A DNA stretch of 64,000 nucleotides. It comes from Cruorifilaria tuberocauda (Eukaryota; Nematoda; Chromadorea; Rhabditida; Onchocercidae). The notes below the pieces were generated by a model. It made no database searches. It worked only from the letters and a program-made list of their open reading frames with translations, and was not told where the DNA came from. The DNA is taken from assembly GCA_013365365.1 (NCBI GenBank), contig JABVXU010000164.1, forward strand, positions 1 through 64,000. Reading direction: 5' to 3'. The position numbers and the translations under genes were made by a program. Positions 25,701-40,300 of the stretch are shown here, piece after piece; the stretch's first letter is position 1; each line of letters starts with the position of its first letter.

Positions 25701-25752
25701 TATCAATTCCATCAGGAATGATATCATGATTTTGATTTCTCTCAAATCAAAC

Positions 25753-26040
25753 TTTAACAATTCACGCATCAATTCATGTCCAATGTATCGCCCTCGATCG
25801 TATAAAAAATATCCACTAGAAATCGATCAGTGATAATTAAATTGTGGACTGATGAGAGTTATCGGTGATAACTAAATTTTGAATTTTGAGCAATATGCTT
25901 TACTAAGTGCATCCTGAATACGATCAAGTTTTTACTCTTTTAACAATTCAGACATCAATCCTCATTCATTCAGTGTATTGCTCTCGATCGTATAAAAAAT
26001 ATCCATTAAAAATCAATCAATAATAATTAAATCGTGGATA
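25753..26040 (+). repeat. Tandem duplication, period about 187 bp
   Basis: 25753-25850 (around CTCGATCGTATAAAAAATAT) is repeated at 25939-26040 with scattered differences, over about 100 bp that align well; the sequence between is more diverged. Confidence 0.8.
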
Positions 26041-29000
26041 TTGATCAGTTATATCGATGTCAATTAAGCTATTAATAAAAAATCAATAGAGAGGATGTAT
26101 CCAGGATAATGTAGAATATAATAAAAAGTGATAGTTAAGAAAAATAAATTTATAGTTTCTGAAATTGAAATTTTATAGCTCTCGAGGATAAAAATCATTT
26201 CGAGTTAGGAGGATAAATTAAATAAAACAGTATAAGAAATTTTTTAACTATTAAGTAATTATTAACTTAATTATTTCGAAAATTTAACAACAATTTAAAT
26301 TGCAGGAATGCTATATTTAACTTGTTTTTTATTGATTAACGATGATTTAAAAGACAATTGAATTTGTTAATTAGTGAATTTAGATTGTCGTTTCAAAAAT
26401 CATTGATTTATTACACTTAATTAAATCATTTTGCTAACTCACATGCTCTGTTAATTTCGCACAAACAGAAAATAGTGTGAAATAACTTTAATTATTACGC
26501 ATAGCATAAGTATTTATAAATTAAAATTTTCAGTTCAATTAAACTTGAAGGTTTAAATTTTTGCATTTCTTAAGTTTTTCACTTTTCAAGCTTTCCACTC
26601 TGAAAACTTAAACTTTTACAAAATTGTTTATTTGGAAAATTGAAAATAAAACGTAATTATATAATTTCATCAATTTCCCTCATCGATATTTGCACGGTAA
26701 AATTAACTGATTTTATTTTACGAGAAGCTTAATTACAAACTTAATTATAAGTTTAATTTAAGTTTAAGCTTAATTATAAGTTTAATTAAACTAATTACGA
26801 GTTAAATTAGTAAAACAAGTAAACTTTTATATTTCTAACAGTTAACTAATCAACAGATGTTTGTGATTGCAATAAATTTAAACTGAAAAAGCTAATTTTA
26901 TCAAACTTGAAAAAAATCAAGTTTTAATTTCTTCTTTTTAAAGGAATTTTAATTTTAGTATTAAATAAACATCATTGATAAAATTAATCAATAATGAAAT
27001 TCATGTCTTACTTTAACATAAGTACTGCAAATGTATTTATTATGCATGATGTTTGAAATATTTTAAAATGGTGAAAATTAACAAAAGAATTAAAAAAAAA
27101 ATAATTTCAACAATTTACCATTTTAGTTGATTTTTGGAAGAAAAATGTGAAATTGACAAAAATTTCATGGATCATTTTTGATTATTACTGATATTATCAT
27201 ATACTATTTCAGGTTATTTCATTAAACGCATTCTATTCTACTTAGCTCAAATCAATTATTATTAATGTGTTTTTTCGAAGAACAAATAAAAACGAAAGAT
27301 TTTTTTTCCTTCACAAAATTTTTCCTTCCATTTACGTCTACGTTAAATTTTAATTTACAAAATGAGATTTTTTTTTTGTGTAATGATAAATATATAAATA
27401 GAATTGATAAGATGATAAGGAGGAAGAGAAAAAGAGGAATTTATTGAAAAGATGATAAGGAAAAGGAGAAAAAGAGGGTCACACAGGAAATAATATATTA
27501 TAAATTAGAGGTTTATCATTCGAAGAAAGAAAAAAAGGAAAAAAAGAAACGTCAAATACATAGCTGGTGATGATAACGATAATGGTTTAACGAACGATTG
27601 ATATCAATGCTAAATTTCGACTATCGAACATTCCATTATCAAATATATCAAACATCAATTGACCGGAAATGAATCAGCAATATCGTGATTAGAGGAATTT
27701 TTGACAAATTTGATAAGAGATTGAGAAAATGAGAGAAATTTTTTCTTCCAGATGATTATATTAGTTTAATTTCTGATATAAATCATATTCTGGTTGATAA
27801 GTATTACTTATTCAGTATATTCAAGTTACATATAATGCAATTTGAATGATAAGTTGATATCATTTCACTTTATCATTTCATTTTATCATTTCACTGTTTA
27901 CTTTATCGATTTCAGTAATTGTAAATTTATTTTGTTGTTCTTGAATTTGCAAGCAGAAAAATAAAAATTCTTTGAAATTTTTGCTAAATTTCTCTAAAAG
28001 TAATTTTTATTTTCTTGATTTTTAAATGTGAAAAAAAGAATTAATAAATTTCATTTGTATTATATGTTTGAAATAATTTTACAAACAAAAAATTCCTTTT
28101 GCGCTCTTTAAGGTGGTGGTGATTTGCTATGATAACAAAAGAACTAAACTGAAATTATCAATCACTAATTTCAGGTAAGATTTAATCATGAATTTCTTCA
28201 ATTACAAATGATTGATTAAAATTCATAGAATTATCAATAATTTGATTCAAATTATCCCATTTTGATTCATCAAAAAGAAAGAAAAAATACTTTTAAGTGA
28301 TATATCAAATGATAATCAGAAAAACAAAAATTTTTTCCCATTCAAAATTAAAGCAATAATTTTTGCAAATGCAATATTTTGACTAAGCTTGCCGCCCATA
28401 ATAAGTTTGAATAAAAAAAAATTCATTATTGGTGATTTTATTCAAAATTGAAATTAATATTAAAGAATTGAAATAAATACCGAAAAATTTTATAATTGAT
28501 TGAAAAATTTTTCTTGGATAAATTTAATATTTTAATACTGATTACAATTTCAAGCAACTGGTGTAACGAGTAATCAACGTTAGATATCAGCTGATGATAA
28601 CGGTAAATAGTAATAATTATTATTACAGTAACCATAATTTTAATAAAAATTATTTACTTATTAAAATTCATTCGAGAAATGCACGATTACCAATTCAATT
28701 GTTTGTTAAATGAAATTAAATGTTTGAATCATTTTCTTTCTCTCACATTTCCGGTTAATGATAAAATGTTGCTGTAATCTTTCCTTTTTTCTTACCATAA
28801 AAAATACAATAATCGCTAAATGTATTTATTGCACATCGATAATATCAAATGATTTTTGCAACCTCTATCTATCTATCCATTCATTCATTCAATAAAATCC
28901 TTTTCTCCTTCAAGGTGTACTTTTAAAAAGGAAAAAAAAAGAAGTTGTCATTTTCTATTTGTCGATATTAAAAATTGAAAAATTGATTTAAAATTATGGT

Positions 29001-29546
29001 TGCTTACTGTAATACAATTATTATTACTATTTACAATACCATATACCAATGATAAATACAAAAAAGATAACTATGAAATTTGAATTTGATCGATTTACAG
29101 GTTTTTGACATTCTTGCAATACTTTTTTGAATTTCACTTTTTTTTCTCAATGCTTCTTTTCCTTTGCTTTTTCTTTTTCGATTTTTTTTTTGCATTATTT
29201 CTTTTCTTTCTCTTTCTTTTTCGTTAATAAAAAAAAATATTTTTAATTTCAATTTTTATTGAATTTATTTGAAACATTCTTGTTACTTTTGTTTAAGTAA
29301 TTACTTATAGTTGAAACAGTTAAGAGATGAAGCAGAGAAGTTAAAGAAAATAGTAAATGACTTATTTGAAATGTGATATCCATTACTGATAACAGACAAT
29401 CCTTTCTTATCATTTTTTTTCTCTCTTCTTCAATTTACATTTTACCTGTTTAATGGTTATAATGGTTTAATTCTATCAAGATTATAATATGCCATTACTA
29501 CGGCAGCAACTTCACCAATACTTTTGTAGCCAATTGACAGTTTACT

Positions 29547-29573
29547 CCCTCTCTCTCTCTCTCTCACTCTCTT
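29547..29573 (+). repeat. (CT)n microsatellite
   Basis: CT dinucleotide run with one interruption. Confidence 0.9.
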
Positions 29574-29666
29574 TGTTCTTTTGAATAGAAAATCATTGTT
29601 TTAAGTCGTCATTTTAAATTTTGTAAAAAAAAAAGAAGATTTAACGACGATACAGACATACAAACA

Positions 29667-29668
29667 TG

Positions 29669-29700
<32 letters not shown>

Positions 29701-29890
29701 GAGACAGACGGATACACGATACCTAGTATCGGGAGAAATACATAAAATATTGTAAAATACTCGTGCAAGAATACCTTTTCCTTTCGATACTACCAAAAAT
29801 GGCGATCATTCAACATAGTTGTGTACAGACATACACATACATACAAAGACACACACACACACACACACACACAGACAGACACAGACACAC
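29667..29890 (+). repeat. Duplicated (CA)n microsatellite block
   Basis: Two CA runs (29667-29697 and 29847-29873), each preceded by CAGACATACA-type sequence and followed by an ACAGACAGA tail, 180 bp apart. The shared flanks show that a block, not only the CA run, was duplicated. Confidence 0.85.
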
Positions 29891-30293
29891 TTTGACACCA
29901 ATATTCATTACATAGAAACTTTAATTTATCATGTTGAAAACTGAAAACTTCGACTAAAATCATTTGTGTGTAATCATTTTACAGAGAGATATATAATAGT
30001 TCCAATTAAAATTAACTTTATCATTTTCAAAAATTTTTATTTGAAAAAAGTTGAAAATTTTGAAAATTACAAGATTATTTAATTATTTCAGTTAACAAGT
30101 AATGCAGTAATATTATTATTAAATTTTAATTAATTCATAAAATAATTTCCTCAAATAATCTATCATTCTTCAACTTCAATTCAGTTTTTTTAATCGAATT
30201 AATTGATTGACTACTCTTAATTATTTAATAAAATTTGGTATCAAAAGAAAAAGAAAGTAAAGTAATAACGGAATAATATTTTGCAAAGGGAAA

Positions 30294-30319
30294 ATGAGAG
30301 AGAGAGAGAGAGAGAGAGA
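30294..30319 (+). repeat. (GA)n microsatellite
   Basis: GA dinucleotide run followed by purine-rich sequence. A CT run lies at 30495-30510. Confidence 0.9.
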
Positions 30320-30792
30320 AAAAAAGGAAGAAAGAAAAAATATATTATATAAATTTCCCGTAGAAATCCTTATTGGGAAATTTTCTAGGTAAAATTGTTA
30401 CCTGTTAATTGTACTATATAAAAGAAGAATTGATAATTAAATTTGAAGTAGTTAATTAATTAATTAATAAAAATTCTTTCTAACTACACCTCTTCCTCTC
30501 TCTCTCTCTATTTTTCCATTAAAAAAAACTTTTTTTTCTTAATGATACATAAAATATAATAATGGCTCTTCCCTTATTACATTAAATATTGCTTTCTTTT
30601 TTTTTTACGACTTCCTACTTTTTGAACTTTTAAATTTGCCACCTGTGCTACCTTATCTTTTTTTCCTTTTCCTTTTCCTCTTTACCTCTTCCTCCTCTTT
30701 TTTCTCCTTCTTTACCTTTCATTCTTGTCTTTTTTTTCTTTTAATTTAAAATTACCCCACTCTCATTGGTTTTTTTTGAATTGCAATTACTT

Positions 30793-30803
30793 TTATCATC
30801 ATT

Positions 30804-30853
<50 letters not shown>

Positions 30854-31005
30854 TATCATTATCATCATTATCATTCATCATCATCAAAATTCCTCCAATC
30901 GTTATTTATTTAATTGTTCAAAATGAACTGAAAAATGCTATTATTATATTTATATACTTTATAATGATTATTATCATCATCATTATCATCACTATCATTA
31001 TTAAC
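30793..31005 (+). repeat. (ATC)n/(ATT)n trinucleotide repeats
   Basis: A long ATC array at 30793-30886 and a more degenerate ATT/ATC array near 30964-31005. They create poly-His and poly-Ser open frames, which I do not regard as genes. Confidence 0.9.
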
Positions 31006-31260
31006 AACAATAAAGAAGAAAAGTTAGTAGTTACAACAAAAACGGTTAATGGTGACGATAACAGTTACAACAAGACACGAGACGAATAGCGACATGTTTA
31101 AGGCCTAAGCAGTGAAAAGTGCCACCTCCTATTTCACTATTAACTTTTTTTTTTGTGCATGTGTATTTGTATGTGTGTGTATGTGTATGTGTGTATGTGA
31201 GTGTATGTCTTTAATATCAAGCAAACGCTAAAAACACGGTGTTTTCACGCACGATTCATT

Positions 31261-31285
31261 TTCACCTCAGTTAATCAACAACAGC

Positions 31286-31320
<35 letters not shown>

Positions 31321-31357
31321 ACAATAAACAATACGGCGATTGCTATTTCTGCTTATT
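31261..31357 (+). promoter_or_regulatory. 5' leader of the ADAMTS-like gene with (CAA)n array
   Basis: TTTTCACCTCAG ending at 31270 looks like a trans- or cis-splice acceptor. It is followed by a (CAA)n array at 31275-31322 and then the ATG at 31358. If the acceptor is used, the leader is 87 nt and mostly unstructured CAA repeat. Confidence 0.5.
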
Positions 31358-34300
31358 ATGCGTGTAACGGGAACGGAATTAATTTTTCCATTCCTTCTTC
31401 ACTTTTTCCTTCTAATTTTTCATTATCAGGTAGGTAGGTGGTACCATACTACCATTTATATCTATTACTAAATAAATATTAATTAATTAAGTAACGATAA
31501 TAATACTATTTGATATTTCTACTATAAATAGTAAAATATCTTTTATCATTTTATCATATACTTGCAAATTGCGAATGATAGATACTATTGATGAGAAATA
31601 TCGATAAGTTTATTTTATAATTTCAAATGTCGAGAAATATTTATAAGCTTGTTTTTTATATTTCCAAAAGTTACTACTGATTATGCAAGCATGCTAGTTA
31701 TTCCAGTAATTAAGTAATTAGTGGTTAAGCAAATTAAGTAATTAATTATGTATCTTTGTAATTATTTCAGGTCTTTCTCATTTCTAGAATACATCTCTTC
31801 CTCATTTTATTAGAAATAATTTTTAATAAAATTTTTTAATATTTGTAATAAATAATTTTACTTTGATATTTTTATATCTTATTTGTTTACGACTAATTTA
31901 ACTTTTTTTTCCTCATCCTTCAATCAGTAAACGTAAAAATTCACGTTTATTCACGTCTATCACTAGTATGAAGCAATATAGGTAATGGATTTTAAATTTT
32001 AATCTACTTTAATTTAATAAAATTATTACTGATTAATTAATTTTAATTTCATAAAATTGAATATCAGTCACAAATTTTAGAATAATTTATGACAAAAAGA
32101 ATTATTTCATATTTATAGCAATTCAAAATCTATTTCTCTCTTTATTTTTATCATTTTAAAAATTAATTAATTAAGTAATATTTTTATTAATTTGTTATAT
32201 GTTATCAAAAGAAACGATTACTGATAACATTTCCTGATGAAATTTTTTTATCTTTTTGATAAAATTCTTAAAGGTAATAAAAATTATACAATTTTAAACA
32301 TTGTAAATTCTCATTCATCTCTATTTATCTTTCGTTTTCTTTTTTTTCAAATTGAGTTTAGTTTTAAAATTTCGATGATCAACCATTAATATTATTGGTT
32401 TGGGAGATCAATTTTTTAATGTTCTTTGAAAATGGTCCGAAGTGCACGTCGGTCGAAGTACAATTTTTGCAAATGAAACGTATTTCCGGTTGATTTGATG
32501 AATGTGCATCATATTTCCGGTATGGAATCACTCTTGAGTGTCAAGGTGATTTCAAATGTCACCAAGTTAACAAGTAACTTTAACTGAGTTTTTAAAATTT
32601 AATCGATTAAAACAAATAGCATCAGTTTTTTGACAATATTTTATAGTATAAAAATTTTTTTTGCAATTTTGAAAAATTATTAATTATTGATTAATTAAAA
32701 GTAAAAGAAACTCTCTAATATTTTTTTACTTTTAAATTAAATTTGTTTTATCACAAAATGCTTTTCTTTTCTCTCGTTACTTACCTCTAATTTACTAAAT
32801 GACTTATTTTTATCATTTCAAATATTATCATTGATTTTAATCAAGATTTCAATTACCATCAATTAACTTGTAAATTATCAAATCTTTCAAGTGGACAGGT
32901 ACCATGAAAAGTTACAACAGGTTGACCTTTGATCTCAAAATGAATTTAAGTGCAAGAAAGAGAAAAAAACGTAAACAGAAAACCTTTAAGTATATTTCTT
33001 GATTATTTTACTTTAACTTCAAATTTCATTTCTGGTTTCTCTTATCAGTATATTTTTGTCTTTCCTTTTAACTTAATGAGTTCGAAATGATTTGTTAGTT
33101 GTTAGTGGGATAAGTATGTTGTAGTTTTACTGTAATTCAGCAATTATCGTGATTAAATAACCAAGATAAACAGTCAGAAACTGAATTGACGTTTCAATTT
33201 ATGTGTAAATTATTTATTAATTATTGAATAACTATAAAATCATTCATGATTAATTGTTGAACTTTTAAATCCAAAATCAAAATTTCCAATAATGATTATT
33301 GGAAATTTTGAAATTATTAATAATTACTAATTAATTATGTTACGTACAAATTAGTCCATTATTTTCTAATCAGATCTCGCAAAATTTCTTGATAGAGATA
33401 TTCATTGAATCGATTCATTCATATAATGAATTACCATATACTATTGTTACCATATACCATACTATAATTACCATATGTTGAAATATTGATACTATAAAAG
33501 ATACAAGATACTGTACAAGAAATGAATTTTTGAAATCGATAAATTAGAAATAATTAAATTAATTAACAAATTTAGATAGATAGGAAACACATAAAAACAA
33601 ATTTAGATAGGAAACAATAGAAATATTGACGGAATGAAAAGCTGCAAGAAAGTGAAGTGTCTCAACAAATAAATAAATATATTCTTTTAATGAAAAATGG
33701 TAATTATTAATTATAGTTAATAGAAACGACAACTGCGCCATTTCTTTCAACGGAAGAATTGCGCTATACATTTGGTGTACAGACATTTTCTGATGGTATG
33801 TTAATTCTATTCATAAACCATATTTATCGGTTTTAAATTCAATATTCATATTAAAATTTTCAACAATATCAAGTTTTACATTTTTTATACTAAAAACTCT
33901 GATAGCTAACTTATAATTTGCTATTTACTTTTTTCTAAATTAAATAACGGTAGTAAAACTTTCACGTAACTACGTGACTTTTCAAAGTATATACAATTTC
34001 ATTACTTGAAAATTTGATGCTTGGAGAAATGTTAATAAAATTTTTTTTGATAATTTGAAGGTCAAATGAATCAAAAATCAACTATTTATTTAGATTTGAA
34101 CACATTTCTAATTCACTGATAATAGCATTGAAGTCGGAAGTAATACATTAAATCTGTATGATTTGCGATTTAATTAAATTTAATTTTACATTTTAATTTC
34201 CAATACGCCCATTTGAAGAGATTTTAATTTTTATTTATTTAATTTTTTGCACTTAAACTTAACAAATAGCCTTTTGCCTATTAAAATATGATATTAATTG

Positions 34301-37300
34301 AAAAAAGAACACTCTTTATTTAATTATCATATCAGGTGGTGATAATCAAGAAATGATAAAACTCTTGAAATCCATTTGATTTGATTTAATATTCAAAATT
34401 TTCTTTCTCTCTGAGAAAAGGCATGGATATTTACTTTCAATTCAAGCTTCCTTCTTTCCTTGCTCACCTGCTCATTAATTCTTCATTAATTAAGCTATAC
34501 TGCTTAAAAAGTATATTTTAGTACGAATGATTTGAAGATGATATTTCCACACTGTAACGATGCTGTAAACATTTAATCATTATAAATTGTTCAGCAAGAG
34601 AAAAGGAAAAGAATAAAATGAATATGAAAAATTAGGGCAGTAATTTAATTTCTCTCTTTTTATCAAGTTATCTATCCAGTGTTTTAAAGAGTATGACAAT
34701 ACAGTACAGTGATAAAAGATCTTACAGTACCTCAACATGATGAATTATATCCGGAAGCGGAATATTCCAAAGATGGTGAATTAACACAAATTCGCGTGAC
34801 AATTAATGAAAAGCAAATAAATTTAACGCTAGAGCCAACCGTTCAATTACTTATATCACCGCATCTGAAAACAGTTTTCCGGAATGAAAATAGTGGCGGA
34901 AGATTGATTATTGGACAGACACCAAACAGTTGCCATTATCATCACAAATCAAAAGAAATTTATGCTGCTATCAGTAATTGTGATGGGAATCTTGTCAGTC
35001 TTTACTTCTTTACTTTATATTACTTTACGAACTAAAATCATTTTCGATATTTTTAAAATAACAAGTAAGTTTTTGCTATAAGACGTGAAAGTTATTTTTT
35101 TAACTTTAATTAATGTTGCTTTAATTATTTCTCAATGAGAACGGAAGAAAATGTGGAAGGAAGTATAAGTAAGTTAAATATAACAATAAAAGTCAAAAAA
35201 AATTATACTAACATCAGATGAAATTGATAATAGATAAAAGAATAATGATAAGGAAAGTAAAGATAAGATAATAGTTAAGAAAACATGGATAAATTTTTAA
35301 GCATTTCGAAACAAACATTTAATTAATTATGATTTAAAATGTTAAATAATTTTTCAGAAAGGTATAATTGTGATGCCAAATGAAGTTTACGTGTTGCATC
35401 CATTACCTGATCGTCATGTTCATCGATTTGATCAGAATAATCGAAATGGTACCACTCTCCATAAAATTTCCAACAACTTTTCCATTAAACTTTCAAATTA
35501 TTAAGTTTAAAAATAATTTTAGAAAATATTCATGGAAACAAATAGATCAACTATATTGATACTTTGATATAGTTTTTGTTAATTAAGTGCAAACTCATTG
35601 TTTTACTTTCTCAAATAGAATTTAGATATTTAATTTCATAAGAAAAGAATTTAGCTAATGATCCTGGATTACACGTAATTTACAAACGTGAAGTGATGCA
35701 AAGAGAATTTTGTGGTCTGGAATCGACAATGACATCAAATGAACTTAGCCAAGACGATAATGAATTGAACGAAGACGTTATGGCTGTTGGCCAACGTCTC
35801 AGTGAGCAAGGCAAACTCATTGTTAGCAATTATTAATTTATTTTTTAAAAAGAAGAATAATTTACTCTAGTAATATTTAAATAATTTCGATTGGGTATAG
35901 TATAGTATCGAGTATAAGTATTTATACTATATTATATATTATAGAGTATAAGTACATATAATATAGTGTAAAATTTAATAGAAATTAATATAAATGTAGT
36001 AAAAATGTAAATTTTCTTCACTCAAATAATATCTAAAATTCAAAATTTTAATATTAATTGGTATATCAAAAATAAATACTTAAAATTAAAATTAAAATTT
36101 TTAAATACTTAAAATTTTAACCTTTTTTACGAATAATCGAGTTTTTTCCATGTCTCTTTTTCAGTATTAAATTTTTTTTTAATCATAACTCTTTGTTTAA
36201 AATTTACCAGCAGCAAAGAATTAAGAAGTTACTGATAGTAGCTATCACTGTTATCACTGAAAGTAGATATTACTGATAGTCTCTATCAATGTTTTCTTGT
36301 TTCTTCAAAAGATTCAAAAAGTAACAAAATGCAGGATTGATAGAAAAATGATTTGAAGGTATTATTTAGAAATTTATTATTTTCAAGATGAAAGTAATTA
36401 TCACTCTATTATCGATTTATCAGTTTATAATTTGGACTTTTCGCAATTAGATCAATATAAATCAATAAATGAGAGAAAAGAAATAGTTTTAAAATCATTT
36501 TAAAAGTAAAGTTCATCGAGTAAGGAAAATAAAACTAGCCAGATTATTTCTGCTGATTTATCATTTTTACTCTGAATTGTAATTGTTTGGCACAGTATTT
36601 AATTATTGTAATTTTTATTAAAAAAAATAGTTTTTATTACTGTCACAGTAGTGATTGATAAATTTTACAGTATTTATATCTCAGAAATATTTCATAAAAT
36701 ATATTTATCCAATTTTCCAATATTTATATATTACTGATATTTTTCCTATTTCTAAAAATGGCAATAATTTAAAAATTAAAAATTGTGAAAGTGATAATTT
36801 TGATAATATTCAGTGTTGAATTTTAGTGACAATTAAAATTTTTTAATACTTAATTATTAATTTCCCTCTTATCAGGTACTTAACAGTAATTTCTATCACT
36901 AATTTCAATTAATTAATTAATCAATTATTTTCAATTATTGAATGATAATCAAAAACTTCAAGTATCATTAAAAGAAATATTGATAATTTTGATGATATTC
37001 GGTATTGAATTCTATGCTTAATTTAATATTTAATTATTAATTTCCTTCTTATCAAAAAGTTAACAATAATTTCTGTTGAATAATTTCAATTAATGAATTA
37101 TTAAATGATTGAATAAGCCAAAAACTTGCAAGTACCATTAAAATTGAGGTGTGGATGTAATTTAAAAAGGAAAAAAAAAACCGAAATTGAAATACCGAAT
37201 AAGTTCAGTGTCGCATAAAGAAATATTCGTGATGGATGATAAATTTGAATGATATGAACTTCTCAAAATGCTTTTTTTTAATTTTCAAAAATTTGAAATT

Positions 37301-40300
37301 AGAAAAAAAAACGAAATAAAAATATTATAAATTATGTCTTATTTGAATAACCAATCATAAATTTTTAATATAAAATGCGCAATTACACTTCGAGAAAATA
37401 CTCTTTGAATTAGTCAATCCATTGGAAATTAATTGCGTTAATGGAATTCGTAATGCTCATTTCTGCGTGACAAATATTTTTGCAAAAAAATTTTAACAAA
37501 ATAAAAAATGAAATTTTATGCAATAAATTTTTGCTTCATTTTTTTTTTTTGCAATCCTTACAACCTTGAAACTTTTTGAAATTTATACCTTTAAAAAAAT
37601 ATGTTAGGAAAAAATTCTGCAAAAAAACGAGAAATTAATTTTTGAAAATAATCTCAAGCAGTGTATTTTTACGCATTCACAAAAATTGCATAAAATTTTC
37701 ATTAGAGCTATATTATTATTGATCATATCATATCATTACTGTGATAAGTTTTCAAGTTTCATTTTCCAATACAATTTGAAGAGTCATTCATAAAATTATC
37801 TCTATTAAACTTTAAATAGAATTTTCCAAAAATTTACTTCTAAATTGTTGGAATTAATTTATTCCTGAATATTGTATTTTAAGTTCGTTTTTTATTTAAC
37901 TGTAAAGTTTAATTTTACTATAATAAATTTCAAGTTTAATTTTCCAATACAATTAGGGTTTCATTTATAAAAATTATTAAATTTTAAGTTGAAAAGTTTA
38001 TCCCTAACTTGTTGAATCGCATAAAAATAAAGTAATTAATTTATTTCTAAATTGTGATTTTAAGTTTTTTTGCAAAATTTAGTTTTACGTTTAATACATT
38101 TCAAGTTTTATTTTTCAGGTTGAATTAGCAATATTTGTGGATGAAACATTATGGAAACTTTTTAGCAGTAAATATGGTAGCGATGCAAATACCAGATTAC
38201 AGGATTATGCTTTAACAATGCTTAATAATGTACAAATTATGTATCATCAACCAAGCGCTATTCCACAGTTATCATTTCATGTTGTAAGATTCGAAGTGCT
38301 TACCATTCAACCGGTAACTCTTACTTTTTCTCATTCTCTAAACTTTTCAAGGTTTTCTTACTTACATCACAAGGAACTGTCTGTATTCCTCAATAATTTT
38401 TCAATTCTAGAAATTAGCTCAATCGATTGATCGTTAAAGTTAAAGTAAATCAATCGATGATTTTTTTTGTAAAAAAAATTTTAATAAAATAAATTACCTT
38501 TTTCGTAAGAAAAAAAAAGTTTGGAAAATTTAAAATATTAATTTCGTTAAAGTTAAATTGTTAAAATGTAGGAGCGAAACAAAAAAAAAACATTGTAGAA
38601 AATATGCGGAAAAATTGGTGCTACTTTTAGTTGATCGTTCGTTTTTTTTTTCTTTAAAATAAACGTTTAAACATTTTTACTTTTTATTCTTAACAAATAG
38701 TTTAAAGGAAGGGAGAGAAGAATTTATGAGGTGATAAAATGATAAATGATAATTGATAATTTTGTTGAATTTAAAAATAATTTCAAAAATAAAAAAGAAT
38801 AGCGAAGATTCAGAAGCTAATTATTAATGTTGCAAAGAAGAATACAGAGAAATGAAAAAATGAAGAAAGAGAGAAATTAAACATGGATTTTGATAATTTT
38901 GTTAGGTAAGCCAAAAGAATTTGCCGTCTCTCATTTTATTATTAGTAATTAATTTGATTTAAGATATTAAGCTAATTAATTCCTGAAACCTAAAATGTTA
39001 CAGAGCCATTAAAATTGGTTAAATTTGATTGATCAAAGGAAACAAAGGGCAAAATTAGATTATACATGAAAGATGAATAAATTTCAGAGTGCTATGGCAG
39101 CTCATTTGCATGATAAGGGACATGCGCAAAAATATTTGGATCGATTTTGTAAATATCAGCGAAGTTTAGGGTTACGTGATTGGGATCATGCATTAATGCT
39201 TACAGGGTTAATCTTCCATAACATAGCTTATCATTGCTTTTTTTATGATACTATTAAAGTATTGTAAATAAAATTTAGCTTAAATCATGACAGAAATTAA
39301 AATAATCGATGAAAATTTTTAGGAATTAAATGGCATCGAATTATATAAGATGAAATTATACCTTTACAAATAGAATTGATTTAATTAATATGAATTTGTA
39401 ATTGAAATGAATTTGAATATCTGAAATATACACTGTGGTAATTATCATTGTACTCTTAGTTACGATATCCATCGTGGTACCGGGTCACGATCAATAAGTG
39501 GTATTGCACGATTAGATGGTATGTGTGATCCATGGAATACTTGTACATTAGCTGAAGGACTTGATTTTACATCAGCATTTATTGGAACTCATGAACTTGG
39601 CCATAGGTAAAAGTATTCGCTACACCATTTTTTTAATTACATTTTATAAAATTATAAAAATAAATGAATGTTATTGTTTTTTATAGCGTTGGAATGCGTC
39701 ATGATGAGCCATATTGTCCAGCCAAGCATATTATGAGTTCTTCGCTAGGCCCAGGAAAAGTAACTTGGTCAATTTGTAGTCTACGTGACTATCATACATT
39801 CCTACAACGCCTCGAGTTGGTACCATTATTACTTTCTTTTTTTTTGTTTAAATGAAAATGCTTATATAACTTCTCAGCAACATTTACCGATGATGCTGAT
39901 AATTATTTTTAAAATTTTTGATAATTTTTAGTAGTCGTGGTAAAAACTGTTTACGAGTATCCAATCTACCACAAAAGTTAACAATGCGAACAGATTTAAA
40001 ACCAGGACAAGTTTACAATGCTGATACGCAGTGCTATATCATGCATGGTCAAGGATATCGGCAGGTCTCTTATCAATTAGACTTACTGATAAAAAACAAT
40101 TGTTGCTTCTTATCAATTAACTTATTGATAGCAAATAATTTTTGCTCTATCTTATAATATCTGATTATTAAATGTAAAAATTATATATTTCTAATTATAA
40201 TTAACATTAACATAAGATAGTTATAATAGTAATAAATTAGTTTTTTCTTAAAATAATTGATTCCTCAAAAGATTAACTTAAATTAACTTGAATAATTGAA

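Larger units (their letters stand above)
22710..31357. other. Gene-poor AT-rich region
   Basis: About 8.6 kb with no supported gene. Open frames here are short and made of low-complexity A/T or microsatellite sequence. It contains a tandem duplication (25753-26040) and, from about 29500, a dense series of CT, CA, GA and ATC microsatellites leading to the ADAMTS-like gene. Its right end probably holds that gene's promoter. Confidence 0.6.

Noticed and set aside
30725..31089. Poly-His and poly-Ser open frames
   Set aside because: They are translations of the ATC/ATT microsatellites in non-coding DNA.
31201..31437. Poly-Gln open frame over the CAA array
   Set aside because: It begins with GTG and overlaps the signal-peptide exon in another frame; the ADAMTS-like frame has the ATG, the signal peptide and a phase-matching donor.
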